From Symsagittifera roscoffensis (lineage: Eukaryota > Xenacoelomorpha > Acoela > Convolutidae): a stretch of 64,000 nucleotides of DNA. Positions within the stretch are counted from its first letter, which is position 1; every line of letters starts with the position of its first letter. The translations under genes were made by a program, and so were the position numbers. The notes under the pieces were generated by a model. It did not search any database, was not told where the DNA came from, and saw only the letters and a list, made by a program, of their open reading frames with translations. Below are positions 23,001 through 35,126 of the stretch, one piece after another. The DNA lies in contig NC_087066.1 in the NCBI RefSeq assembly GCF_963678635.1, positions 21,235,996 through 21,299,995 on the forward strand, given 5' to 3'.

Positions 23001-25050
23001 AGCTGTTATCAGAGCGGTTAAGGCTTGAACAATTCCTTAATAATCTTCTACATATATAATGTACGTTTTTGATATTGTTTTGTAGTTGACAGTTTTTGTG
23101 ATGTTCTTATAAATCAAAGGTGGACGCAATCGCTGGGTGAATATCTTCAGATTGAACATTTCAATTTTCAATTAACCTAAAATAGGCAGTATAAAAGTCA
23201 TTTGAAGTTGGATTTCAAATTTAGAATTGTTTAAATGACTGCAAATTATTAGAATAAACATAAGTTAAGTTCTTCAGACAAACAATCGATTTTTTGTTCA
23301 GCCATTTTTGAATGGATTTTTTCGCCCACTGCATCGCCCACTTTTTCACAATTTTTTTGACAAAGTTGTATATATCAGTCTATGGAAATTATAGCCTGTT
23401 TTCATTTTTAAAAAAACTCAAAGTAACGATTTGAAAACACTAAAAAACTAAGTGTTGCACCGCCACTTCGCACTCGATTATTTACTTGCCAGTCGTTAAA
23501 GGATCTCCAAAGATACAATGAGCTTGCACCAAACAGAGTTAGTTGGAAGTTGCTCTCGACCTCACTGAGTTACTCTCGAAACAGACGAATACATAAATGG
23601 TAAAATAAAGGAAAAACACTTAGGGTAGCGCCCATGCAGAAGGACCAAATAATGTGATTTATCTTGACAAAATAGATCATCCAAAAATTATGAACCCTGG
23701 AAGGAAAAAAATTGACTCAAAGTAATCTCGCAGATGTTTTTTCTGGAGTTTGACACGTGTCTGTGAAAACTGAAGATACAAACAAAATCTCAAAAAAAAT
23801 TTTTGAAAAAACTGGAAGTCGGTTACAACCTTTTGCATGGGCGCTACCCTAAGTGTTTTTCCGACTTCCAGTTTTTTCAAAAAATTTTTTTGAGATTTTG
23901 TTTGTATCTTAGTTTTCACAGACACGTGTCAAACTCCAGAAAAAACATCTGCGAGATTACTTTGAGTCAATTTTTTTCCTTCCAGGGTTCATAATTTTTG
24001 GATGTTCTATTTTGTCAAGATAAATCACATTATTTGGTCCTTCTGTTTGTACTAAGTAAGTAATTTTTAACCAAAAGTCTTTTTTTTTCAATTTGATCTC
24101 GCAATTCTTGCGTTCATTAAAGTTTCAAAGCACGTGCTTGTTTGCTATCAAATTCCAATGAATTTTAACAAACTATTACAAATGGAATTTGTATCTGCCA
24201 TTTTGTATGTCAAAAACTATTAACCAAAATTATGCATTTATTGATATAAAAATGGTGGCAATAATTACATTTATGCTAATTTCCTTTTATTTTTGATTTT
24301 CAGTGTCAAGGATCCACCTTGAAGTTTTTTCTTGATTTTTCAATCATTCTCAAGACCGACTCATTGGCGTTGCAAAAAACTGCGCCCTCTCAGATGTTTG
24401 AGACGATGTGGTTTCTAAATAGACTTTTTTGACATGCCGACTTGCACCGCTAGCGATGCTACCTGTGATAGAGAAAGATGCTTAAGTGCTCTCTCACGTC
24501 TTTAAACAGCGTTTGCTCCTCAGGACCTATCCTCAGACATATTTAGTGAGAGACACGCGTTTCCTTTCAGACCGAGAAGTTGTGGCTAAAATTTCTAATT
24601 GATTGATGACATGAGCATCCTTGATTCAAATTCAAACGTCTAGCAAACACAAATTTCGAACCCCTCTTTCAAACCAGCTGTATTATGGTTGATCAGGGTT
24701 TTAGCATGAGTGTCACCTGCTTTCTTAAGTCAACATTAAAATGGACAATACCGGTTTTACCACTTTGTTTTGCACGGATTAGATGATGCTCTCAGAAAAA
24801 TTTCTTTATCCTTTCTTAGACGTGGTCTTAAATTCTATCCCAATATCATCGTTTTTTTTCTGTAGAATTATTTAATCTTCTCCTATTTTTGCTATAACCC
24901 CTTTCATTCCAGCATGGTTTTGTCTGATATTTCATTACTGAACTTCTTTTCTTAACTTCAAATTGTCTGTTTTTCAACATTGAGTGTTCAAAAAGTTTCT
25001 GATTTTCATTCAGTGAAGCTTCTACACTTGATTCCAGAGTTTTTAATTTC
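20020..25050. repeat. Diverged 2.1-2.6 kb tandem duplications
   Basis: Large blocks recur in the same order. The segment at 20260-20430 (containing 'tgattttatgct', 'gtttgactcattgaa') is repeated at 22800-22990. The segment at 22170-22370 ('gaagcttttttctgaat', 'tggcatgccagtttgtac') is repeated at 24300-24490. The boundary segment with 'tggtatcatgactctttc' recurs at about 20030, 22590 and 24700. Identity is moderate and the copies carry different indels. No coding region was found. Small 27-bp repeats with 'gtgccgtaatactgga' lie at 21450-21515. Confidence 0.6.
23612..24045. repeat. Long near-perfect palindrome with nested second inverted pair
   Basis: Arms at 23637-23822 and 23861-24045 are almost perfect inverted copies of each other (about 186 bp). 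In addition the 27 bp left of the first arm (23612-23638, aaaaacacttagggtagcgc...) occurs inverted in the spacer (23834-23860). The order is therefore A, B, A-inverse, B-inverse. It could be the trace of a template-switch event or of a hairpin-forming element. Open frames inside are incidental. Confidence 0.9.
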
Positions 25051-25639
25051 TCAACATTAGTCTCGGACAGTATCTGTACATCTGGAACCTCGGGATATTA
25101 TGCTTTTTTGCGTTTGATATTTTGATACTGCCCAACGGGGAGGGAGTCATCCGATGTTTTGTGTTTTCTACGGAATTTGGTATTCAGAGATCTTGCATGG
25201 CCAATCAATGATGCAGAAGGGCTAAGGGTCTTTTGCTAAATTGTTTATCCGATTTTGCTGAAATTATTTGTTATATACTACCAATTGTAACACTCCCCTG
25301 ATTCCAGGCAGGGTTTTGTCACTTTGAAGCAGTCGTTTCAATTCAAAGAGCTGATACGGTTGATTATTGGGCTTTTGGAGTTGTTTAATTTTATTTTTAA
25401 TGAATATTTTGATAATGGTCTGTTTCATTGACTAGAATGAGATCATGTTGTCTTTTTGCACCAATGATCATTTTCTGTTAATTGCAATCTAAAAGTTTCA
25501 TTTGCTGCTAGTTCATTGTATCAAAAATCATGTTTCTCTCAAATATTAATAGACTAGTCGCAGGGTTTTGATTAGGTTTCTCCAGACATTCATGAAAAAA
25601 AAACTGATAGAAAAAAACCATCTATTCTCAAGAAGAGAC

Positions 25640-25920
25640 AACCTAGGGGGATCCGCTAGCAATAGCCATGTACGGTCTAGCCAAAATATCCCTCAAAAAA
25701 CTTTTATCAGTAGACAACTCAGTCGGTAAATTAAACAATCTACGAACCGTCCTCGATAAAATTCTATCACTAGGTAAGTTTTTTGGCTACCGTGTTAAAT
25801 CATCCAATTGCAAATTCATAGTCAAAACGAAATTTTTAGTGAAGCTTAGAAAATCTTCGAACATACAGGAATCACTATAAAGGAAGGCGCCCGAGTGCTT
25901 GGTTCTAAAGATAATTGCTA
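25640..25920 (+). pseudogene. Fragment of retroelement reverse transcriptase (palm/thumb)
   Basis: In one frame the segment reads DPLAIAMYGLAKISLKKLLS, then SVDNSVGKLNNLRTVLDKI and FGYRVKSSNCKFIVKTKF. A second frame continues with EGARVLGSKD. This follows the GDPLAM..YALA...WYADD..A.G.L..L..W...L...G..YGY..N..K..LIVK pattern of an RT family common in invertebrate genomes. The catalytic YADD is altered to SVDN here. The piece belongs with the C-terminal part at 27190-28151. The copy is broken. Confidence 0.68.
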
Positions 25921-26179
25921 AAGCTTCCCCCCAAAGCGTTTATACCTGCAATCTGTTATATATTTAAATGCAGGCCTCACTATCTCGCCATGTTTTAGCT
26001 TCTTCAACGTCTTATTTTTCCATGTTCAACAAAAGAATTTTTTCACGTTTAAGATATATCGTATATTGCAATGGCTAAGGTTTTTTTTTTAATTTTCCAG
26101 TTTTCATTCAGTGTTTATTTCATCAAGTTTGATATTAGAAACCCAATAGTAGAAGATTAGCAGAGTTTTCCAAGGTTTT

Positions 26180-27060
26180 GCGATTCTGGCCTCCATATGT
26201 GAATAACCAAGTCCTTTTAGTTTACGAGATAGGCAGTTTTCGAGATTTTTCAAAAAATTCTAGAAAATTCAATTTAGAAAAATTTCCAAATTTTTGAAAT
26301 TCTCACCCTGTAGTTGGGTGCTGTGAAAGTACTCTCATGGATGCTTTCAAAGTACTCCCACATTATGGCTGCCGAAATTCTTGTAGCTTTCGAGATATGA
26401 CGTTTTTTTTTTTTCAAAATTTTTAGAAAATTTAGAGATGAAAAATTTCACAAAACTTGAAAAGTCTCTGTCGTGAGAATTTGTCAGGGTACTCTCAGGA
26501 GTTGCGAATTTTGCCGCCAAATATGACTGCTCGGATCCTTGTAGTTTCCGAGATATGATGTCATGAAAACTACCTTAATTTTTTTCAAAATTTGAATTTC
26601 CTAAACTGTAGTTGGGGGCTGTCAGAGTAATCTCAGGGGTTGGAAATTTGAGAAAACACAAATTGTAAAATTATTCGTTAAAGTGAAAATCACAACACTG
26701 TAGTTGTGTACTTTCAAAGATTGCAACTATTGCTATCAAAAAAGAGTGCTCAAATTTTGGTAGTTTTCGAGATGTGATACCTCTTTTTTAGAAAACTTCA
26801 TGTGAATTTTCTCAAAATTTGAATTTCCCAATATTTTTGTTGGGTACTGTAAGAGTACACTCAAGAGTTGCAAATCTTGCGTTCAAATGCAACTGCTGAA
26901 ATGCTTTCAGTTTCCCAGATGTGACGTTTTTGAAGAACTTATATGAAACTTCACGAAATTTTATGGTTCTTCGAAATTTGTATACAAAACTTGAATAAAA
27001 CACTTTGCAAAATTTGTAATCACGAATTCTGTAATTGGGTGCTGTCAGAGTACACTCAAA
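26180..27060. repeat. Diverged tandem repeat with 'gtagttgggtgctgtcagagta' core
   Basis: A core close to 'ctgtagttgggtgctgtcag' followed by 'agtactctcaggagttgcaa', then 'gtagttttcgagatatgatg', recurs about six times (near 26310, 26480, 26615, 26700, 26840 and 27030). The period is irregular, about 110-190 bp. The array sits exactly between two pieces of one retroelement reading frame (25640-25920 and 27190-28151). Confidence 0.65.
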
Positions 27061-27189
27061 AAGTTGTTGAAAATTAAGTTGTTGAAAATTCGAAGCACCG
27101 GAGGTGCGTTACACGTTAGTACTAATTGAATTCAAGAAAAACGTTCATTTCTAACTTTGTGAAAAATTAGAACTTTGTGAAAAGAGTAT

Positions 27190-28151
27190 CGAAGAACATC
27201 TAATACCTAACCTAGTCGGTAAAGACACATTAAACCCCAAGTTCTTGGAGATGTCTAAAACTCGCGGCCTTAACATCAAGCTATCTTCCGACCACGATGG
27301 CTATCTAGATTGGTCTGAGGAAACATCACCACTACTGGAATCTCAAGATCTTGTTGCAGCAATAACACAGAAAGAAATATTCTGTACGAAAAAAAAATTG
27401 AAAACTGATAGAACAAACCTAAAAAACCTCATTTTTTTTAATGAAACTGATAAGTACGCAATCGACTTTGCCGGTGAAAAGGGAGCCTCTAGCTGGATCA
27501 ATGCTTTACCACTAAGCAGATACAACTTTAACCTGAATAAATCAGAATTCAGAGATGGAATTTACTTAAGATACGAATGGGAACCGACTTAAAACTCACT
27601 CACATGTGCACATGTTGCAAACTTTAGTTTGACACATGCCTTACACTGTGAAAAAGGCGGTTACACACATATAAAAAACAATGAAAATAGAGACACATTC
27701 GCAACCTTAAAAACGAGATTTACCATAACATCGAGAGATTGAGTCAAAATTGCATCCGTTGCAAGGCGAAAGCTTTGTCAACAATTCAACTACAACTGAT
27801 GATAAGGCACGACTTGACTTTAAGGCAAACGGACTCTGGGGTTCACGATCTAGCCGCGCTCTCTTTTATGCGGAAGTTTTCAAATCCCATGCCAAAACAT
27901 CACGAAAACTGCATAACGACGCATACAATTATCACGAAACGCTGAAAAACTCCAAATACCAGCAAATAACTTTAGACGTAGAGCAGCGTAGCTTCTGTCT
28001 GCTGATTTTTGAATGCATAAGAACTAAAAAAATCTTCACGCTCCAGACGAACTCTATATTTTGTATAAGTGGGTGCAAAATGCTGCGCAAAGAACGTCAG
28101 TTCATTGACAAATCTGTTAGCGCTATTGTAGAGGAAAGACGGCTAAGATGA
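27190..28151 (+). pseudogene. Retroelement ORF C-terminus with zinc-finger-like and RLE-like motifs
   Basis: The first frame contains EKGASSWINALPLSRYNFNL and NKSEFRDGIYLRYEWEP. After an in-frame stop it continues through a Cys/His cluster, FSLTHALHCEKGGY, and a degraded 'RHN.IRD' segment (KNNENRD). A frameshifted part (27750-28151) carries HPLQGESF, then DKARLDFKANGLWGSRSSRA and FYAEVFKSHAK. This order is the hallmark C-terminus of an RT-bearing retroelement family frequent in cnidarians and other invertebrates. The 'RLD...(F)DV.V' pair is reminiscent of a restriction-like endonuclease core; that reading is my inference. The copy is dead: stops, frameshifts and changed residues. Confidence 0.7.
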
Positions 28152-28399
28152 ACTTTTATAACGACGATGCATTTAATGCTGATATAAGACTTCATTGATA
28201 AATGTTGCTTGCCTTTGCTCACGTTCTATTTTTTTACTCTCAGTTTTGTTCGCGAACCAAGCTGATGATGCATAACTTATTACAGGTATTACATATCCTA
28301 CTCATTCATTGAGTTTAGTGTTTTTGGCAGCAAGAGAGGAGATGTTTTTTTTCAGGAAGTAGAAGGCTTTCCAATCTTTATTACACCTATTATCGACAT

Positions 28400-31010
28400 T
28401 TGGTTACCGTGATAGTTTGCTGGCCATGATTAATCCAAGGTTTTGTTGGCTTGTTTCAGAAAGCTGTTTTTAACTCAACGCGAAGTCATGCTTTACTCCT
28501 TCTTTCTGTTTTATTGGTAATATATATCGTTTGCCCTCGTTTGATTTCATTTTATTAGCATTGCACCAATCTTCAATTTTCGATAGATCTTTCAGCATCT
28601 TTTTTGGCTTTGAAGCTACAAGCTTGAAGTTATCCGCATAACTGACTGCTACACTTTCTGTCATTTCCTTTGGTAGGTCGTCAAACATATATTATGAAAA
28701 GTAGCGAGCTGAGTAAGGATTTTTGAGGTACACCACTAGTGACAGGTACTGTTTCAAATATGCAGTCATTTACTTTAACATACTGTTGGTGGTCAGATAA
28801 GTAACTTTTAACTTTTTTAAGAAAATTACCTCCAATGTCTAATTTTTCATTTTTTGGAGCAGCAAGACTATCAAAAGCTTTTTTTGAAGTCAAGGCTTAA
28901 CACAAAGTTCGTTTTCCTTTTCATCGTATTCTTTGTATAGAAGGTCTAAAAACAAAAGTAGTTGAGTAACAACTGACCGATGTCTTCTAAATCCGTGTTG
29001 CAATTGGTCTGGCCTTTTTTTAAAATCTCATACAATACATTAAAATTAAGTTTTTTCAGGACTTTTGATATGCTGCATAAAAGACTTATGTGTCGATAAT
29101 GTTCAATCATTGTTCTATTCTGGTCCTTAAATATTGGTATCACTTCACTTAACTTCCATTAGGATGGAAAGAAGCCTTTAGTTAGGGAATTTTTGAAAAT
29201 CAGTAATAATAATTTTGACAAAGATGGTAGAGTTTTGAGCATTGTGTTTCCTATCCGGTTAGGGCCACATGCCTTATTAGTTTGTACTTTAGTAAAAATT
29301 TTCGTTATACACATTTCATTGATCTTAACTTTTTTGAATTTTTGTCTATAGTAACAAATTTTTGTTGTTTGATTACTTTTAAAGAATGTTTAAGTTGTTT
29401 AATTACTTTTGGAAAAAAAATCACTGAAAAATTTACATTTTCGCTAGTCCTCGTTTGTTTTCTGATTTCTGTCAGTCATAGTCACGGGGTATCTGCTGCT
29501 TTTGAGCATCAATTTGAGATAATTTTTAAGATCGGAGAACCTTCGACCTCGAAAATTTTTACTTTTAAACTCTGCTTGATCTTCGTTTAGCGACGTTTTC
29601 AGTCTCTTCTCCCTTTTGGGAACATTTTGCGTTAAAAATTGACCAATGTTTTATAAGTTCATCAACGCTACTGTAGCCATAGGGATCAAAAGACTGCTCT
29701 TCTATGTAGTAGTTTAAGTCTTTCCAGTCTATTTTGTTACAAGCGAAATTTTTTTTGTTTACTTTTCTGCCTAATTTCTGTTTTCTGTTTCTAGTTGCAT
29801 GGCAACAACGAAGGCTTCGTGGTTCGAGTTGAAGCTTTTGTTAAATTCATTGCCATAAGATCGGTTGAAGTTTATGTTTGGGTTGTTTCTTAAAAACACA
29901 TCTAATTGGTTGTTCTCTTTTTGTTTTAGGGACTCATGGAAGTTTAACTCCGATAGACACTCAAAAATTTTGTTTTCAAATTCATTCTGTGAGTATAATG
30001 TTTTCCAATTAGTGCACTCAAAATTCATATCTCCCGTGAGTATGACTGATTTACAATTTTCAATTTTTGCATCTGGCCACCTATAGGACTGATATTGGAT
30101 ATTATGAAAACAACATATTACTGTTGAGTCATCTTTTGATTTAACTTTGATTGCAACATATTCATTTTCGTCTCAAGAAAAATTCGTTCGTGAGGCACGC
30201 TTTTAACTCCTCCATGCTTAGATTTGTGATTTTCAAAAACTCTATCATTTCTAAGAATCGTATGCTTTTTAGGAAAAAATTCTCGTCAGATATGTCATTG
30301 GTTGGCCATGTCTCTGTTAAACAAAAGATGTCCGAGTTATTTTCTGTTGCTTAATAATTAGCAAAGTTTGAGCGTCTGTTTAGGACCAGCAAACGTCTGA
30401 CATTGAAGGTAAGAAATTTTATTTCCGAGCTTAGTGATACATTTGAGTTATTTTCGTTTTCGCTGGTTTGAATATCAACCCATCTTTTGTCCTTCTGCTG
30501 CAGCAATTTGAGGTTACATATTCTGATATCTTTTGCTTTGATACCATTGATTTTCATTTTCAACAGCTCGTTTATCTGGTATTATTTCTGTGCTTTGTAA
30601 ATTTTCATTTGTTTTGTATTCTTTCATTTTGCCAAGTGACAAGAGTATTAGCCGTTTTGCTTATTCACTGTTAATCTTGACATTTAGGGTGCGATCTTCC
30701 CCTTCTATAAAATTTCCTAGTCATTTTAAATCAATGACATTGGAAGTTACTTTCAAGTGTTTTGAGACTTCTTTCACTTGCTTCAGATCATGTTCGTATC
30801 TTTCACGGCTACTGTTTTTTTTCTTTTCGCTGATGCCTCGAAACCTTATTCGGTCAAAGTTTTTTTGATTTTTCTGGTTTTTGGTTTGATGCAATTGATT
30901 TTTCGTGGGTTTTAGATCAGAAGGGGGTGGGAGTTTTTTGGTTTGATGCAATTGATTTTGTGGGTTTTGGTTTGGCAGGAGGGCGGGAGTAGCCAAATTT
31001 TCATACATTT
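28400..31010 (-). pseudogene. Degenerate APE-type LINE (ORF1 tail, endonuclease, RT)
   Basis: Read on the minus strand from 31010: an ORF1-like tail with FDRIRFRGISEKKKNSSRER and LKQVKEVSKHLKVTSNVIDL (RRM-like linker region). Next is an endonuclease start (KFLTFNVRRLLVLNRRSNFA, about 30420) and an endonuclease middle (30028-29771). RT follows: YRHISLLCSISKVLKKL (about 29090), KKAFDSL (about 28880), SGVPQKSLLSSLLFIIYV (about 28700) and YADN in place of YADD (about 28635). Numerous frameshifts and the YADN change make it inactive. A short tandem duplication ('tttggtttgatgcaattgat' twice, about 30880-30960) falls in the ORF1 part. Confidence 0.78.
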
Positions 31011-31444
31011 ATGTCTTTTATTTAAGTAATTATCGATAAATTGTTATCTTTGATTTCGGTTCTCATTTCTTCAACTTGCTGTCTTTAGTCCTTTTACTTC
31101 AATTTTCTCTCTCAAGATTGAGTTATGATCTAACCAAGCATCTAACAATCTACACAGCTTTGGCTTAGAAAAAAAATGTTATTAAAAATGCCACTAATAC
31201 TTATCATGATAACTTGAGATAGGCCAGTGCATTTAGGAGTTAAATGCATGCCGCAGGCTACACAATGAAAAATAGCTGTTTTGTTATCAATATTCGTTGA
31301 GCAGGATTAACATCGACAATGTTTTGGGATTTCCTTTAGTTCACTACTCACTTTGCCGGATTCCAAATATTTGATTTGTCTAATTTTTGCAGGTTGTTAT
31401 CTTCTATTAAATTGAAGTTCGTGTCACAAAGCAAAAAGATTAAA

Positions 31445-32238
31445 AACTGTTTGTAGTTCATACTCTAGTAACCTCGCATTGCAGCGAGTTACGGATTTTG
31501 GATTACAGACTTAAAAGACTTCGATGACAATCGAAGTCAGATCGGCTCGGTAGTTATACTCATGTCTCATAAAAGAAATTTAAGATCTCCCGCTTATTCT
31601 TATAAAAGAAAAATAAGATCTTATAACATGTCAAGATCATGACGTGAAGTTGTTTGGCTAAGGTCATTGCTGAATTATGATGTCTGATAATTGGCAACGC
31701 AGTAATTAACTGTGACATTTATGCAAACGCCTTGAGAGGCCAGAGAAATTTCGCTTTTTTCTTTGCCAGATAAACATGAAAAACATATACTTAGCAGATG
31801 AAAAAATCCGTAATCTGGGAGCACCAGTTTTTTTGAGATTAACAATAAAGACAAAAAAACTAGAAAGATCATATTATTTGAAAACCTATCATATCTCAAT
31901 CAGTTGCTTTACTATTCGTTTCCCTAAAAACACCTTCAGTTTTTAATTGATAAACTGTTCTACAATCCTGTTAAAATCTAATTAATGATTCTTCGAGTTT
32001 ACTTTTGAATTGAAACATTTGAAGGTAATTCAAACTCAATTCGAATTTTACTTACTTCTTGTTTCATCATAAGAAAGCACATTCTGCGCTGACAATATGC
32101 TCTGCTGCATCTGCGGGAGATCTTGATTTTCTTTTATGAAACATGAGTAGGACTACCGTGCACAACTGACTTCAATTGTCATCCGAAGTCTTTTAAGTCT
32201 GTAATCCAAAACCCGTAATTCGCTGCCATGAGAGAAAA
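31445..32238. mobile_element. DNA element with long inverted repeats (MITE-like), split by the gypsy insertion
   Basis: The left arm (31445-31596) starts aactgtttgtagttcatact and runs through 'ggattttggattacagactt' to 'agatctcccgc'. The inverted right arm is 32114-32238 plus its outer end at 45602-45633, displaced by the gypsy element at 32239-45601. Removing the insertion restores an arm of about 150 bp collinear with the left one. The interior (about 31597-32113) has no transposase. Family not recognised; the element is non-autonomous. Confidence 0.8.
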
Positions 32239-33109
32239 GTAACAGTCGCCTACTTAAATCACATATGAGGTTAGAGAAAAATAGGCCCTATAACCATTGG
32301 TTCAAGCGTCAGGGACACTATTCCTTGTGTTTTTCTACCTCAAGCGGGCGGAGCCAATTTGGTTCACTTGCGACATGAGACTAAAACCCGCGTTACAGCT
32401 TAAAGGCAACTACCAAAATACCCCCACTCTAGAAAATAAGAACGCCCCCATACTCAGGTCTCAAAATACCTAAAATACGCGAACGCCGTTAAAAACAGAG
32501 TCGGAACCTTATGTATAGTTACTTTTTATTAGACAGTGGACCTTTGATCCATTTCAGATGGATCAACCTAAAAACTCTCCCTTACTCAACACAACAAAAT
32601 AAAAAAAACTCAAGAAAATTAAATTAGGTACTCACATACCAAAACGGCCTCTAGAATATAGTAACTAAATCGTAAAGCAAATCTAGAATTGATTGGTTGA
32701 TTAAGTTTAACTCGAGAAGTTTAAAATAAGCAAATTTTGACTCAATAAGCAAGTTTTTGGTCTGAAACATTGGGCAGCTTCAGCTGTCCACCTTTCCACC
32801 GATGGTTCACTCTGGTCCACTCCAATTTATTTCTTCTCCTCTCGCGATCACTTTCTGTATTCTGCCAAGAATAAGACAGCTCTACTCTCGTTCAAATTAG
32901 GTATTGGAAATTGCGAATAGCAATTTGTCGCTTCTATTTTTGACTACTTTCCCGCAATTGTAGTTCGATTCTTCTGATCTTATTTTTCTGGTATTTTCAG
33001 TTGTAGCGATAACAAGCTCAATTCGAACTTTTGAAAAATTGCATTTCACCCCAAAATCAAGACTAAACGTTTTCTCAAGGTCAAACTTCCAAATATGTCG
33101 ACCGGCACA
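32239..33109 (-). repeat. 3' LTR of minus gypsy copy
   Basis: Read on the minus strand it begins TGTGCCGGTCGACATATTTG (33109) and ends GTAGGCGACTGTTAC (32239), 871 bp. It aligns along its length with the plus-copy LTR at 48509-49346. Shared marks include GTTTGACCTTGAG near the start, a TCTAATAAAAA polyadenylation motif (about 32527-32537) and the terminal GTAGGCGACTGTTAC. A short purine tract (GGGGAG) precedes it at 33112-33117. Confidence 0.88.
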
Positions 33110-33614
33110 TACTCCCCGGACTCAAGATCGATGTCTTCATCGCGTGTCGTCGTCTGTCAGTGAGCCCCCAGAAAGTTGAGTGCGTCTCAAGATACAGTGC
33201 CAGTGGTCATTTACAGAAGTTTGCGGCAGATTCTACACCCCAAAATTCACAACCATGCAAAATTGTCACATTATCGCTAAACACCAATCAAAATCTGCAC
33301 ATACCTGCACCCTGAATTTCCGCTTTGTAAGCTAATGATTAAAAATTCTTTTGTTTTACCCATTCAGAAAATTGTCATGCAGCATTTTGATTTGTATACT
33401 AGATATAGTATACTAGTAACAAAAGTTTTTCATTAAAATTTTATTTTCGGTGCCCTCAGGTTTCATCTGAGTTCACACTCAAGCCCTTTTTTCTTTTTCG
33501 CTCACGACTCAAGAACAAATCCCTGAACACCCTCTTCAGTTCGTGCCCCTTGTCTCCAAGGTACTGGCTCCTGACACACGCGACATCGTAATCTGCCTTG
33601 CCAGTTCTTCTTCG
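33110..33614 (-). other. Untranslated stretch before the 3' LTR
   Basis: No convincing reading frame. It has the purine-rich TCCGGGGAGTA immediately upstream of the LTR on the minus strand, a weak polypurine-tract candidate. Confidence 0.5.
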
Positions 33615-34980
33615 TCATCGGAAATGATTACGATCTCTTCTCATGCCTTCAGCTGTTCTTAAGCCCACATCCACTTCTCTTTGCTGATTCGGCGGACCCT
33701 TCACTCTAGATTCCTTAATCAAACAAAAGGAATTGTAAAGACATTGGCTCACGTTCTTCGCCAAGTCCTCCTCAAATGTCGATTCCATCGCTTTTGTGTT
33801 ATCTCGAGACACTCTACCAACTCTCTTCCAACCAGTGGTTATCGCATTGCGATGAGTTAGCAAGGGTCGCTTGCAAGCTTCCGACCCTATCTCGGCCAGG
33901 AACTGTCGATACTCTTTCTGATGCTTCTTCATGTGTACCTTTGTCACCGTGTACAATCAACACGTCAATGTCGCTGGAAACCATGAGAAGAATCTTATGC
34001 GACTCCAAACGTGCCTCATCTCCATGGGTATACAGAATACTTTGTACGCAGTCTCACACAACTCAAGCCTTCGGTTGTAATCAATAGCATGTATTGATTC
34101 CGCTGTTGGTGCCGCCGACACTCGATATTTCGTCACATTTTCCTCGATCCACCGCAACGCCAGCATCGAGCTCACCACGAAAAGTGTGACCTTCTGCTGA
34201 TAGTCGGGTAACCCGATTGACCGAATTTCTTCCACGTCCCATTCTTCCACGTCCCGAATGCTCCGGATACCACACTGTCTGTGCCAGACAAAAGCATGGG
34301 CATTCCCCATGTGTCAGGTTGACTCCCCGGTGGCTGCGTTCTCCCGAAATTTCCAACAGAGGTTCAAATTCCATCATTTTCTCATGTGTCACGTCATTTT
34401 CTTGCATGGCTGGGGTACTATTCATCGCTTTCCTGATCGTGTTCTGTCTCTCGAAATCACTTGTGTTTTCGCTTTCTAAGCTCAAGAGTTCCTCCCCCCA
34501 GATCTCACTCAACTTCTCTCTTTGATCCCCCGGGACAGCTCCCAGGATCTTCTTGAACATTCTATGTTAGTGATGCGACATTCGAGCCAGGCGTACACAC
34601 TTGGGTATCGAGAAGGCTTTGTCAATTAATACCCTCTGACTGGATGTCTCCACCATCGCCTTGTCTAATGGGTAGTGGCTTCCACACAGAATGGCCATTT
34701 CTGATCCCACCAGAGACTTCGTATTCATTGGCAAACTGTAGGCTTCAGTCGCGGGAAATCCCATCTCAGCCTCAAGACCAATCTTACTCCTCTGATGTGT
34801 TTCTGGACCATATGTAACACTCCAGGCCATGACTCCACGCTCAACGCTGTCACCAAATGGTGTTCGGATTCTAGCATCTCCAGTGATTGCAAACTGCACA
34901 TCCTCGAGAAGAACCCCAATGCCGTCGCTATGTTCACAGTGGTGCTCGCATAGCATTCAGCCACTATCTGCATTTCACTT
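33615..34980 (-). pseudogene. Gypsy 3' cluster: unrecognised ORFs, frameshifted
   Basis: Overlapping minus-strand frames appear to be one or two broken genes: 34956-34567 (with ITGDARIRTPFGDSVERGVM), 34560-34081 (MFKKILGAVPGDQREKLSEI), 34310-33957 (VTLFVVSSMLALRWIEENVT) and 33956-33615 (Lys/Arg-rich, VHMKKHQKEYRQFLAEIG). Composition is protein-like and unlike the flanks. No family was recognised, and I cannot say how the frames join. In position it would follow the macro/SGNH region of the intact element. It is not an obvious envelope: no signal peptide or transmembrane helix stands out. Confidence 0.5.
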
Positions 34981-35126
34981 TTTTCTTTCTCCGTGATGTC
35001 ACCAAACCACGTGGCTAATTTCTCCTTCTGAAAAGGTTGTATTCTGACGCAGGATCGTCCGTCTCAAGAATGCTCTCCACCTCCACACACTAGGTTAAGA
35101 CAACTAACCGGTTCCATCTTCTTCAC

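Noticed and set aside
33615-34980. Envelope gene in the gypsy 3' cluster
   Set aside because: Position fits, but no signal peptide, furin-like site, fusion segment or C-terminal transmembrane helix could be seen in any frame.
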